Assembly (NCBI GenBank): GCA_027494055.1
Contig: JAOSJO010000012.1
Coordinates: 124,001-188,000, forward strand
Reading direction: 5' to 3'
Source: Anaerolineae bacterium
GTDB taxonomy: Bacteria > Chloroflexota > Anaerolineae > Aggregatilineales > JAFGMM01
DNA: 64,000 nucleotides
Below the pieces are notes generated by a model. That model ran no database searches. It was not told the origin of the DNA and worked only from the letters and a program-made list of their open reading frames with translations. The position numbers and the translations under genes are program-made. Position 1 is the first letter of the stretch. Each line of letters begins with the position of its first letter. Positions 30,006-38,007 of the stretch are shown here, in pieces.

Positions 30006-30890
30006 ATGACGACCCATGTCTTCCAAAATCGCTGGATGCCATATCTCCTGTTGCTGCCCAGCATCATTCTGGTGATTGTTTTCTTCATCGTCCCTGCCGT
30101 GCAGAGCATCGAACTCAGCCTCTATCGCGTCCACGCTTTCAGCGGGCGGCGCATCTTCGTGGGGCTGGAGAACTTCGAGCGGCTCTTTCAGTCGGAGGAG
30201 TATCTCGGCTCGGTGGGCGTCACGGCGATGTTCGTCGCCTTCGTGGTCGTAGTCGGGCTGAGCCTCAGCCTGCTCCTGGCTGTCGGCGCAAACCAGCCCA
30301 TCAAGGGCTTTGGCGTCTACCGCACCCTGCTGATCTGGACGTATGCGCTTTCGCCCGCGGTCGCCGGGGCGATCTGGCTCCTGCTGACGGACCCGACGAT
30401 TGGGCCGCTGCCCCACTACCTGGAGACCTTCGGCATCGCGTTCAACCGGAATACCAACAGCACGCACGCCCTGCTTTTCGTCAGCCTGGCGGCGACGTGG
30501 AAGATGCTCGGCTACAACGTCGTGTTCTTCCTGGCCGGCCTTCGCAACATTCCAGTTGACGTCAAAGAGGCGTCGGCTCTGGATGGCGCGAACGCCTGGA
30601 CGCGCTTCTGGCGTATCACGTTCCCGCTCCTTACGCCGACCACCCTCTTCCTCCTCATCATGAACACGCTCTACGCCGCCTTCCAGACTTTCGGCCTCAT
30701 CGACCTGACGACATGGGGCGGCCCCGGACGCGCGACGAACATCTTGATCTATCAGCTTTACAAGGATGGCTTTGTGAACGCCAACCGCATCGGCTCCGCC
30801 TCTGCGCAGTCGATCTTGCTGCTTGTGCTGGTCGCGGTGCTGACGATTATCCAGTTCCGCGTCGTCGGTCGGAGGGCGTTTTACCAATGA
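30006..30890 (+). CDS. Sugar ABC transporter permease, UgpA/MalF type
   Basis: Intact, 294 residues with six helices, beginning 'RWMPYLLLLPSIILVIVFFI'. The EAA coupling loop appears as 'EASALDGANAWTRFWRITFP', the standard site for the ATPase. 'GGPGRATNILIYQLY' near the C terminus is typical of UgpA. The stop overlaps the start of the next permease in an ATGA, which implies translational coupling. It forms the inner-membrane heterodimer with the UgpE-type partner. Confidence 0.92.
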   Translation: MTTHVFQNRWMPYLLLLPSIILVIVFFIVPAVQSIELSLYRVHAFSGRRIFVGLENFERLFQSEEYLGSVGVTAMFVAFVVVVGLSLSLLLAVGANQPIKGFGVYRTLLIWTYALSPAVAGAIWLLLTDPTIGPLPHYLETFGIAFNRNTNSTHALLFVSLAATWKMLGYNVVFFLAGLRNIPVDVKEASALDGANAWTRFWRITFPLLTPTTLFLLIMNTLYAAFQTFGLIDLTTWGGPGRATNILIYQLYKDGFVNANRIGSASAQSILLLVLVAVLTIIQFRVVGRRAFYQ

Positions 30891-31771
30891 ACATCACGAC
30901 CTCCAAGCGCACCGTCGCGACTGCAACGGAACGCGCCGCCAGCTTCCAGGCCTTCCGCAGCCAGGTGCTCTACCCGCTGGGGATGCACGCGCTGATGCTG
31001 CTTGGCGTGTTCATTATCGTGTTTCCCTTGTTGTACGCGATCATCCTCAGCACCCAGAGTTCCGAAGAGTACTACCAGGTGGGCAACCTCGTGCCCGGAG
31101 CCTCCGCCGCGCACAATTACCAGACCGCGTGGCAAAACGCCGACATGGGGCGCTTGATAAGCAACACCCTGGTCGTCTCGCTTGGCGTTGCTTTTGGCAA
31201 GATCATCCTGAGCATCACCGCCGCCTTCGCGCTCATCTTCTTCCGCGTGCGCGGCGGGATGCTGATCCTGGGGTTGATCATGCTCACCCACCTGCTGCCG
31301 CTCCCGGTCCGCATCGTCCCGACCTACGACCTGCTGACAAACCTGGGCTGGATCAACACCTTCTGGGGGTTGACGATCCCCTTCTTTGCCAGCGCGACCG
31401 GCGTGCTGCTGTTCCAGCAGTTCTTCCGCACCGTGCCCACCGACCTCGCCGACGCCGCCCGTGTCGATGGCGCGGGGCCGCTGCGCTATCTCTTCGGCAT
31501 CCTCATCCCCATCTCGCGCACCAACATCGGCGCGCTGTTTCTGATCGAGTTCGTCTACATGTGGAACCAGTATCTCTGGCCGTTGCTCGTCGCCAACACG
31601 CCCGACACGCGCCAGATTCAGATCGGCATCAAGCAGCTTGTCCCCACCGACGCGGTCGTGCCCTGGGGCATTCTGATGGCCGCCGCCATCACCGCCATTA
31701 TTCCGCCGCTGGTGGTGCTGCTCCTGCTGCAGAAGAGCCTGATGGCCGGCCTGACCGCTGACCAGGACTGA
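30887..31771 (+). CDS. Sugar ABC transporter permease, UgpE/MalG type
   Basis: The ORF track begins at 30713, but the ATG at 30887 overlaps the UgpA stop and gives the normal 294-residue length. It carries the family pattern: first helix 'HALMLLGVFIIVFPLLYAII', periplasmic loop, and EAA loop 'DAARVDGAGPLRYLFGILIP'. The ending 'LLLLQKSLMAGLTAD' matches MalG-type proteins, whose C-terminal tail contacts the ATPase. Intact and probably functional. Confidence 0.92.
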   Translation: MNITTSKRTVATATERAASFQAFRSQVLYPLGMHALMLLGVFIIVFPLLYAIILSTQSSEEYYQVGNLVPGASAAHNYQTAWQNADMGRLISNTLVVSLGVAFGKIILSITAAFALIFFRVRGGMLILGLIMLTHLLPLPVRIVPTYDLLTNLGWINTFWGLTIPFFASATGVLLFQQFFRTVPTDLADAARVDGAGPLRYLFGILIPISRTNIGALFLIEFVYMWNQYLWPLLVANTPDTRQIQIGIKQLVPTDAVVPWGILMAAAITAIIPPLVVLLLLQKSLMAGLTADQD

Positions 31772-31775
31772 GCGC

Positions 31776-32642
31776 ATGGACCGCCTCGCAACCGTGCGCG
31801 GCTTTCTGCTCGACATGGACGGCACCGTGTACCTGAGCGACCGCCTGCTGCCAGGCACGGCGGCGTTCCTAGACTACACGCGCCGCGCGGGCATCCGTGT
31901 GCTGTTCCTGACCAACAACTCGTCGCGGCACGCCGCCCACTACGCCGAGAAGATCGCCGCGATGGGCCTGGAGGTCACGCCGGAACAGATCCTCACCTCC
32001 GGGGAGGCGACCGCGCGCTACCTCCAGCGCCGCGCGCCTGGGAGCCGGGTGGCGGTGTTCGGCACGCCCTCGCTTGAGGAGGAGTTCAGGCAGCACGGCT
32101 TCACGCTTGACATGAAAGACCCGGCCTACGTCGTCCTGGGCTTCGACCAGACCATCGACTACGCCAAGCTCACCCTGCTCTGCGACCTGGTGCGCGCCGG
32201 CCTGCCCTATATCGCCACGCACCCGGACTTCAACTGTCCGACTGCAACCGGCTTCATCCCCGACATTGGCGCCATCATCGCCTTTGTGGAGGCGTCAACC
32301 GGGCGTCGCCCGGATGCGGTGATCGGCAAGCCCAACCGCCCGATCATCGAGATGGCTGCGGACCGGTTGCAGTTGCCGGTCGAGTTGCTGTGCATGGTCG
32401 GAGACCGCCTGTATACCGACGTTGCGATGGGGCAGGCGGCGCCCATCAAGACGGTGCTCGTCCTCAGCGGCGAGACGAAACCACCCGACCTCGCTGAAAG
32501 CCCCTTCCAGCCGGATTACGTCTGCGCCGACCTGGCGCACCTGACCGCCCGGCTGACCGCAGCGCCAGCCCGCCCCGATCCAGACGGGGGCGCGGCGACT
32601 GCGGACCGTCCGACACAGCGCGACCGGAGCGCGGATCGCTGA
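31776..32642 (+). CDS. HAD-IIA family phosphatase (NagD-like)
   Basis: Starts four bases after the permease gene. 288 residues with motif I 'LLDMDGTVYLSDRLLPG', motif II 'LFLTNNSS', a type C2 cap, the motif III lysine in 'IGKPNRPI' and motif IV 'MVGDRLYTDVAMG'. The catalytic Asp pair is intact. NagD-like enzymes remove phosphate from glycerol-3-phosphate, phosphoglycolate, nucleoside monophosphates or sugar phosphates. The place at the end of a Ugp-like operon favours release of phosphate from the imported compound. The C-terminal 30 residues are Asp/Arg/Ala-rich and look unstructured. Confidence 0.88.
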   Translation: MDRLATVRGFLLDMDGTVYLSDRLLPGTAAFLDYTRRAGIRVLFLTNNSSRHAAHYAEKIAAMGLEVTPEQILTSGEATARYLQRRAPGSRVAVFGTPSLEEEFRQHGFTLDMKDPAYVVLGFDQTIDYAKLTLLCDLVRAGLPYIATHPDFNCPTATGFIPDIGAIIAFVEASTGRRPDAVIGKPNRPIIEMAADRLQLPVELLCMVGDRLYTDVAMGQAAPIKTVLVLSGETKPPDLAESPFQPDYVCADLAHLTARLTAAPARPDPDGGAATADRPTQRDRSADR

Positions 32643-32702
32643 CGGTGGAAGCGGGAGCTGGAGGCGAGGGCAAACAGAGAGGGCGAACACAACAAACACA
32701 AA

Positions 32703-32731
32703 GGAGGGGCGAACCGGCGGCTCGCCCCTCC
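32703..32731. terminator. Hairpin between convergent operons
   Basis: GGAGGGGCGA pairs with TCGCCCCTCC around a nine-base loop (ACCGGCGGC). It lies between the ends of the HAD gene (plus) and the peroxiredoxin gene (minus), suiting a bidirectional terminator. The stem and loop resemble the central hairpin of the repeats at 55220 and 62913. Confidence 0.7.
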
Positions 32732-32800
32732 CTGACTTCTCTCTAAACCTGCACAGCTACAACTGCGGCAGGGTGTCCCTTCCGGTCGATATTAGATAAA

Positions 32801-33407
32801 TCACCCCGTCCTTGGATTCCAGACTTCCCACACCTTGCCCACCAGGTCGGGGCCAGGCTTGAGGGTAGGCTTGCCAGGCTCCCAGTCGGCAGGGGTGGCT
32901 TCCTTGCCGCCCGTGGCGCGCACGTGCTGGAACGCCTGAACCTGGCGGGCCGATTCGGCAAGGCGTCTGCCCACCGGCGGGGTCAGCACTTCCATGGCCT
33001 GGATCACGCCATCGGGGTCGATGATGAAGCGCCCGCGCATTTCGATGCCCTGCGTTTCATCCCAAACGCCGTAGGCGCGCCCCCACGTTGCCCGCCTGAT
33101 CGGAGGCCATGTGGAAAGGAATACCGCCTTCGACCATGTTGACCAGCTCGTGGTCGTTCCACATCTTGTGCACGAAATGGCTGTCCACACTCACCGAGAT
33201 CACTTCGACGCCAAGTTCCTGCAACATCGGGTATTTGTCGGCGACCGCCGACACTTCTGTCGCTCAGACGAAGGTGAAATCGCCGGGGTAGAAGCACAAC
33301 AGCACCCATTTTCCGGCGAAATCGGAGAGTTTGACGGGAGTGAACCCGCCCCGGTAGTAAGCGGGCGCGGCGAAATCAGGCGCTTTCTGCCCAACACGAG
33401 CAGTCAT
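32801..33407 (-). CDS. Peroxiredoxin (AhpC/TSA), candidate selenoprotein with in-frame UGA
   Basis: ATG 33407 after AAAGGAG. The N-terminal '[20 protein letters not shown]' and '[14 protein letters not shown]' lead to a TGA (33266-33264) exactly where the peroxidatic Cys of 'FTFVCPTE' belongs. The same frame then continues '[14 protein letters not shown]'. A perfect seven-base hairpin with GGUC loop starts ten bases after the UGA, so selenocysteine insertion is the best reading. A separate one-base shift near 33075 (an extra G in GGGGG) hides '[20 protein letters not shown]'. In the C-terminal '[16 protein letters not shown]' the usual resolving Cys before Pro-Ala is Thr, so the enzyme would be of one-Cys/one-Sec type. 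About 202 residues; reduces hydroperoxides in the cytoplasm. The alternatives are a sequencing error or a nonsense mutation. Confidence 0.8.
33236..33266 (-). promoter_or_regulatory. UGA codon with bacterial SECIS-like hairpin
   Basis: Minus-strand RNA reads UGA GCGACAGAAG UGUCGGC GGUC GCCGACA. The stem is seven perfect pairs. The four-base loop starts with GG, and its first base is the 18th after the UGA (17 bases between). This fits the known bacterial SECIS rule of a loop G placed about 16-37 bases after the UGA. Confidence 0.65.
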
Positions 33408-33740
33408 AGCAGGCTCCTTTCGTTCAGAGGATACCGGAGGCTGGGTTTCCGGGTGCCGACGACTTCTCACCCGCTACGGCGCCCGTCACGCGGGCGCATC
33501 CAACAGTTTCTTCTGTCATGTTCTTTCCCTTTCTGCTTGTCGCTTCCCATCCTGGCACAATGCCATTTGGTACGTGCAGAGAAAGATCTCACAGGCTGGC
33601 AGCACCTCTTTTCGAGCAGGGCGCGGAACCCGCCAGCGATACCGGGCCATGCGCCACACCATCGCGCGGTTCAGTCAGAGCTACCATAGTATACCTCTGG
33701 CAGCCACCGAGAACCCATCTAGCCGTTGTCAAATCCCCAA

Positions 33741-34331
33741 TCACGCTTCCAGGTGGCGCTGCCGGGCGAGATGGCTGCTCTCTGCGGCCTGAAACACCAC
33801 CAGGATTGTCGCCGGGGTCTGGGTGGGGTTGCAGAAGTAGTGCGGGCGTGCGGCCTCAAGCAGCAGGCTGTCGCCAGCTTCGAGCCGGTAACGCTCGCCC
33901 GCCACGTGGTATTCCACCTCCCCCTCAAGACAGTAGACAAACTCCTGTCCGGGGTGCGTGACCGGCTCATCGTTCCCCGCGTCCGGCTCCACCGTGATGA
34001 GGAACGGCTCAAGCTGCTGGTTGCGCAGCCCAAACCCCAGGCTCTCCATCGCTACGCCGTGACGCTGGTACGTCAGCCGCCGGTCGTGGCGGACAAGCAC
34101 CGTATTCAACTCGTGGTCGTCCTGGAAGAAGTCGGTGATCGACACGCCCAGCGCGGTCGCCAGCAGGTGAAGCGATGACACGGTCGGCGAGTTCTCGCCC
34201 CGCTCGATGAGGCTGATCGCGTTGACCGACAGGTTGCAGCGCTCGGCGAGCGCGCGCAGCGAGAGCCGGCGCTGCTCACGGAGCGCGCGGATGCGCAGCC
34301 CGACGTTGGGCACGGTCTGTTGTTCCGTCAT
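33741..34331 (-). CDS. XRE-family regulator with C-terminal cupin
   Basis: ATG 34331 is preferred to GTG 34340. About 196 residues: a Xre/Cro helix-turn-helix ('LRALAERCNLSVNAISLIER', about residues 22-45) and a small cupin ('HPGQEFVYCLEGEVEYHVAG'). This architecture is common in regulators that sense a small ligand such as a polyamine or amino acid. It is divergent from the Mrp/NifX cluster, whose promoter lies about 50 bases upstream, so it may regulate that cluster as well as itself. Intact. Confidence 0.88.
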   Translation of the reverse strand: MTEQQTVPNVGLRIRALREQRRLSLRALAERCNLSVNAISLIERGENSPTVSSLHLLATALGVSITDFFQDDHELNTVLVRHDRRLTYQRHGVAMESLGFGLRNQQLEPFLITVEPDAGNDEPVTHPGQEFVYCLEGEVEYHVAGERYRLEAGDSLLLEAARPHYFCNPTQTPATILVVFQAAESSHLARQRHLEA

Positions 34332-34382
34332 GAGCCTCACCCCCTGGTGTCACAACCGTCGCCGGTAGTATACCATAATAAT

Positions 34383-34411
34383 TGACAGCCGTAAATCAAA
34401 GTGGTACGATA
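34383..34411 (+). promoter_or_regulatory. Near-consensus promoter for the Mrp/NifX cluster
   Basis: TTGACA (34383-34388), 17 bases, TACGAT (34406-34411), about 90 bases before GTG 34501. The intergenic region is shared with the divergent XRE-cupin gene. Confidence 0.75.
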
Positions 34412-34500
34412 GCGGTGATGCAGCGCCCGGCAGCGAGCCAGGCACAATTGCCCTAGAGATAGCACTTGATTGGGGCGGGGGCAAGTAGAGGAGCAAATAC

Positions 34501-35579
34501 GTGCCGACGAATCCATTGGAATCACAACTCCTTGAGGCGCTCAGGCAGCTCAAGCACCCGGAGATCGAGAGCCGCACCCTCGGGGCGCTAGGCATGATCC
34601 AGGCGGTCCGCATTGAGGGCAACCAGGCCAGCGTGACCGTGGCATTGCCGCTGATGCAGGCGACAGTAAGAGGGACCCTGGTTGATCTGGTGCGGCAGGC
34701 AGCGCGTGAGGTGGACCCGGCGCTCGACGTGGCGGTTGAATTCGCCAAGATGACGCCGGAGGCGCGCGCCGCCTTCATGGCGGTCGCCAGGGCGAAGCGC
34801 CCACCCCGGCGGCCTTCCGGCGCGTCGGGCGCGTCGTGGCCGTCATGAGCGGCAAGGGCGGCGTGGGCAAGTCGTCGGTCGCGGGCCTGCTGGCCGCGTC
34901 GCTGCGACGGCGCGGGTTGCAGGTCGGCGTGCTCGACGCCGACATCACCGGGCCAAGCATTCCCAAGATGTTCGGCGTCCACCAGCCGCCGGCCTCCGGG
35001 CCTGACGGCATCACGCCGGTCGACACGCGCACCGGCGTGCGCATCATGTCGATGAACCTGCTGCTGGCGCAGGAAGACCAGCCCGTGATCTGGCGCGGCC
35101 CGCTCATCAGCCGGGCGATTGAGCAGTTCTGGAAAGACATCGCCTGGGGCGAGCTGGATTTCCTGGTCGTGGACCTGCCGCCGGGCACCTCCGACGCGGC
35201 TCTGACCGTGACCCAGTCGCTCCCGCTGGACGGCGTGCTGCTGGTCACTTCGCCGCAAGACCTTGCGGGGATGGTGGTGCGCAAGGCGGCGAACCTGGTC
35301 CAGCACATGGAGATGCCGCTGATCGGGATCGTGGAGAACATGAGCCACGTCGTCTGCCCGCATTGCGGCGCGTCGATTGACGTGTTTGGGCCCAGCCGCG
35401 CCGAGGAAACGGCGCGCATGGTCGGAACGGCGCTGCTGGGCCGCCTGCCGCTCGACCCCGAACTGGCCGTCCTGTGTGATGCGGGCGCAATCGAGGACTA
35501 CGCCAGCGAGGCGTTCGAGGCCGTTGTCGCGGAGGTGCTTCAGCGCTTTGCAGAAGCGGCCGGCGCACCGGCCTCGTGA
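34501..35579 (+). CDS. mrp: Mrp/NBP35-type Fe-S cluster carrier ATPase, one frameshift
   Basis: GTG 34501. The N-terminal MIP18/DUF59 domain ('LRQLKHPEIESRTLGALGMI') occupies about the first 85 residues. After a shift near 34805 the P-loop part follows: deviant Walker A 'MSGKGGVGKSSVAGLLAASL', 'LDADITGPSIPKMFG', Walker B-like 'LDFLVVDLPPGTSDAALT' and the cluster-binding pair in 'HVVCPHCGAS'. Length is about 358 residues, typical of ApbC/Mrp. It binds and passes 4Fe-4S clusters to apo-proteins. As first gene of a cluster with NifX-like and MinD-ferredoxin proteins, it probably takes part in a metallocluster pathway. Confidence 0.9.
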
Positions 35580-35615
35580 TCGCTGTCAGCATTTACCAGA
35601 CCGAAGGAGATCGCA

Positions 35616-36269
35616 ATGAGGACATTTCAATGCTACGACTGTAAACACACCTGGGAAGTGCCGCACGGCGCAGGCGGCATGGGCGTCGATATGGCCTGCC
35701 CCAAATGCGGGAGCACGAACGTCCACCGCGCGGCGGACGAGCGCGGGCGCGGCGGGTGGAGGCGCGGCGGATGGGGGCAGGGCCGCGGTCGCCGGGGAGG
35801 CGGCGGGCGCCCCAGGGCGGCAACACCATCGAAAATACATGAGTTCTTTTCTCGCCATGGAGGTCCAGACGTGAAGATTGCAGCCATTACCGACGATGGG
35901 AAGACGATCAGTGCGCACTTCGGGCGCGCGTCCTATTACCTGGTGAGCACGGTGGAGGACACCAAGGTTGTCCACACCGAGCTGCGCGACAAGGTCGGCC
36001 ACCGGCAGTTCGCCAGCCAGCCACACGACGAAGAGACGGACCCGCGCGGCCACGGCTTCGGCGCGGGGTCAGAGGCGCGCCACGCCAGCATGATTGCCGC
36101 CATCGCCGATTGCGAGGCGCTGCTTGTGCGTGGGATGGGCCGAGGCGCGCACATCGCGCTTCAAGAGGCCAACATCCGGCCCGTCGTGACCGACATCGAA
36201 TCCATCGAAGCGGCGGTGCAGGCGTTCCTCCGGGGTGATATCGTCGATCACATCGAGTGGCTGCACTGA
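35616..36269 (+). CDS. Zinc-ribbon plus NifX/NifB-like Fe-Mo cluster-binding domain protein
   Basis: ATG 35616 with GAAGGAGA upstream. Residues 1-42 hold a four-Cys zinc ribbon ('FQCYDCKHTW' and 'ACPKCGSTNV'). A basic Gly/Arg-rich linker follows, then a dinitrogenase iron-molybdenum cofactor-binding (NifX-like) domain starting 'VKIAAITDDGKTISAHFGRA'. Homologues usually begin with this last sequence. A GTG at 35872 with ATGGAGG upstream could start a separate protein, so the fusion may be real or caused by a lost stop in the G-rich linker. Such proteins bind or store Fe-S or mixed-metal clusters. The His-rich segment ('PHDEETDPRGHGFGAG') may bind metal. Confidence 0.8.
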   Translation: MRTFQCYDCKHTWEVPHGAGGMGVDMACPKCGSTNVHRAADERGRGGWRRGGWGQGRGRRGGGGRPRAATPSKIHEFFSRHGGPDVKIAAITDDGKTISAHFGRASYYLVSTVEDTKVVHTELRDKVGHRQFASQPHDEETDPRGHGFGAGSEARHASMIAAIADCEALLVRGMGRGAHIALQEANIRPVVTDIESIEAAVQAFLRGDIVDHIEWLH

Positions 36270-36292
36270 GCGTGCGCCGAAAGGATTGCACC

Positions 36293-36718
36293 ATGTTTAC
36301 GGTCAACAAGACCGAATGCCAGGGATGTGGCGTGTGCATGGAGCACTGCCTGCGCGGGGCGATTGACGTGATCGACGGCACCGCGCATATCGACCACGAC
36401 CTGTGTAACGACTGCGGGACATGCATGGAGGTCTGTCCGTGCGACGCGATCACGCGCGCCGCACCGGTCGTCGCACCGCCGCGCGAGATCGTCCTTCCCC
36501 GCCCTGCGCAGCCGGTTCAGACCGGCCGGCTCGCGGCAGCCGGCGCGACGCTGGTTGCGGTCGGGGCGCAGGCGCTGCCGCATGTCCTTGACCTGCTGAA
36601 CGCCTACCTCGCACGCCGCGTCGCCGTGCGACAGCCGCAAGGGCTGCCCATCAGCGGTGGGGCGGGCATTCACCGGCGACGGCGAATGCGCCAGGGCCGT
36701 CGAAACCGGCGCATGTAG
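36293..36718 (+). CDS. 2x[4Fe-4S] ferredoxin with C-terminal extension
   Basis: The ATG at 36293 is chosen over the ORF-track start because the family opening 'MFTVNKTECQGCGVCMEHC' starts there. Two complete four-cysteine motifs are visible, CxxCxxCxxxC, the second within 'LCNDCGTCMEVCPCDAI'. The ferredoxin domain ends near residue 58. The remaining 85 residues are Ala/Val-rich, with one possible membrane-associating helix and a very basic tail ('IHRRRRMRQGRRNRRM'). Its place between two NifX-like genes suggests that it supplies electrons or holds clusters for this pathway. Confidence 0.85.
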   Translation: MFTVNKTECQGCGVCMEHCLRGAIDVIDGTAHIDHDLCNDCGTCMEVCPCDAITRAAPVVAPPREIVLPRPAQPVQTGRLAAAGATLVAVGAQALPHVLDLLNAYLARRVAVRQPQGLPISGGAGIHRRRRMRQGRRNRRM

Positions 36719-36762
36719 GCGTCACCCACGAAACCACCCTACCTGACAAGGAGAAGAACGGG

Positions 36763-37092
36763 ATGAAAGTTGCCATCAGTGTCACCGCTCCCAAAGTTAA
36801 CGCCGCATTCGAGTCGCGCTTCGGGCGGGCGGCAGCGTTCGTGATTGTGGACACGGAAACAAACGACCAGGAAGCGTTTCGCAACCCCGCCGCGAACGCT
36901 CCCGGCGGCGCGGGAGTGCAGGCGGCGGAGTTCCTCGCCGGGCAGGGCGTGGACGCGGTCATCAGCGGCGCGTTCGGGCCGAAAGCGCACAACGTCCTCG
37001 CCGCCGCTGGCGTGCGCATGTACCAGGCCGGCGGCGGAAAGGTGGCGGAACTGGTCGAGCGGCTCCAGCAGGGCGCGCTCGATCCGGCCTGA
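36763..37092 (+). CDS. NifX/NifB-like dinitrogenase cofactor-binding domain protein
   Basis: Intact, 109 residues, preceded by AAGGAGAAG. The whole protein is one NifX-like domain with the pattern 'FESRFGRAAAFVIVDTETND' and 'GVDAVISGAFGPKAHNVLAA'. There is no signal or membrane segment. It is a second, stand-alone version of the domain found at 35.9-36.3 kb. Related proteins bind Fe-S or Fe-Mo type clusters. No nitrogenase structural gene is present, so the role is more likely general cluster handling than nitrogen fixation. Confidence 0.88.
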   Translation: MKVAISVTAPKVNAAFESRFGRAAAFVIVDTETNDQEAFRNPAANAPGGAGVQAAEFLAGQGVDAVISGAFGPKAHNVLAAAGVRMYQAGGGKVAELVERLQQGALDPA

Positions 37093-37146
37093 GCGGGGTC
37101 CGCGACTGTCCCCGTGGAAGCGCCGTTGCAGCATGAAGGGCCGCGC

Positions 37147-38007
37147 ATGATCGTCGCAGTCGCCAGCGGCAAGGGCGGCACAGGCAAGACCACCGTGGCG
37201 ACCAGCCTGGCGCTGGCGCTCGTCAACGAGACGCCGCTGTTGTTCCTCGACTGCGACGTAGAGGCGCCGAACGCCCATCTGTTTCTCAAGCCAGTGTATG
37301 AACAACGCGCGGAAGCTGCCGTGCCCGTCCCCCATGTGGACGCGCGCCTGTGCCAGCTTCACGGCGTGTGCAGCCAGGTCTGCCAGTACCACGCGATTGC
37401 CCTGGTGGGAGGGCAGGTGCGCGTGTTCCCTGAGCTGTGCCACGGCTGCGGCAGTTGCACGCTGAACTGCCCGGAGCGCGCTATCAGAGAGGTTCCGCAC
37501 GTGGTGGGGACGGTCGAGAGCGGGCGCACCGCCGAGGGCATCCGCTTCGCGCGCGGCGTGCTCCGCATCGGGCAGCCGATGGCCGTGCCCGTGATCCGGC
37601 AACTCCGGCGCGCGCACCCGGTCCGCCCTGGCGAAACGGCGATCCTCGACGCGCCGCCGGGGACATCGTGCCCGGTCGTCGCCACAATCCTGGGCGCGGA
37701 CTACGTGCTGCTGGTCACGGAGCCGACGCCGTTTGGGCTGCACGATCTGAAGCTCGCCTATGAACTGACGCGCGATCTCGGCCTGCCGGCGGGCGTCGTG
37801 GTCAACCGGGATGGCATCGGCGACGCCAGCGTGGACGCCTTCTGCGCCGAGGTTGGCCTGCCCGTGCTGCTGCGCATCCCGATGAACCGCGCGATTGCGG
37901 CGGGCGTCGCCCAGGGGACGCCGTTGATCCGGCTGCGCCGTGACTACGCGCCCCGCTTCCGGCAACTGTTTGCGGCCATGGCCGGCCAGGTGGAGGCGCG
38001 CGCATGA
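37147..38007 (+). CDS. MinD-family ATPase with inserted ferredoxin domain (1)
   Basis: The ATG at 37147 gives the normal start 'MIVAVASGKGGTGKTTVATS' with a deviant Walker A. A ferredoxin-like insert lies at about residues 60-115. Its second motif ('LCHGCGSCTLNCPERAI') is complete; the first ('RLCQLHGVCSQVCQYHAI') has one Cys replaced, so it may hold one full cluster or an altered one. The switch region 'LDAPPGTSCPVVATILGADY' follows. 286 residues, intact. Such paired ATPases occur with NifX-like proteins in many anaerobes and are thought to use ATP in cluster assembly or transfer; the exact role is unproven. Confidence 0.9.
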   Translation: MIVAVASGKGGTGKTTVATSLALALVNETPLLFLDCDVEAPNAHLFLKPVYEQRAEAAVPVPHVDARLCQLHGVCSQVCQYHAIALVGGQVRVFPELCHGCGSCTLNCPERAIREVPHVVGTVESGRTAEGIRFARGVLRIGQPMAVPVIRQLRRAHPVRPGETAILDAPPGTSCPVVATILGADYVLLVTEPTPFGLHDLKLAYELTRDLGLPAGVVVNRDGIGDASVDAFCAEVGLPVLLRIPMNRAIAAGVAQGTPLIRLRRDYAPRFRQLFAAMAGQVEARA

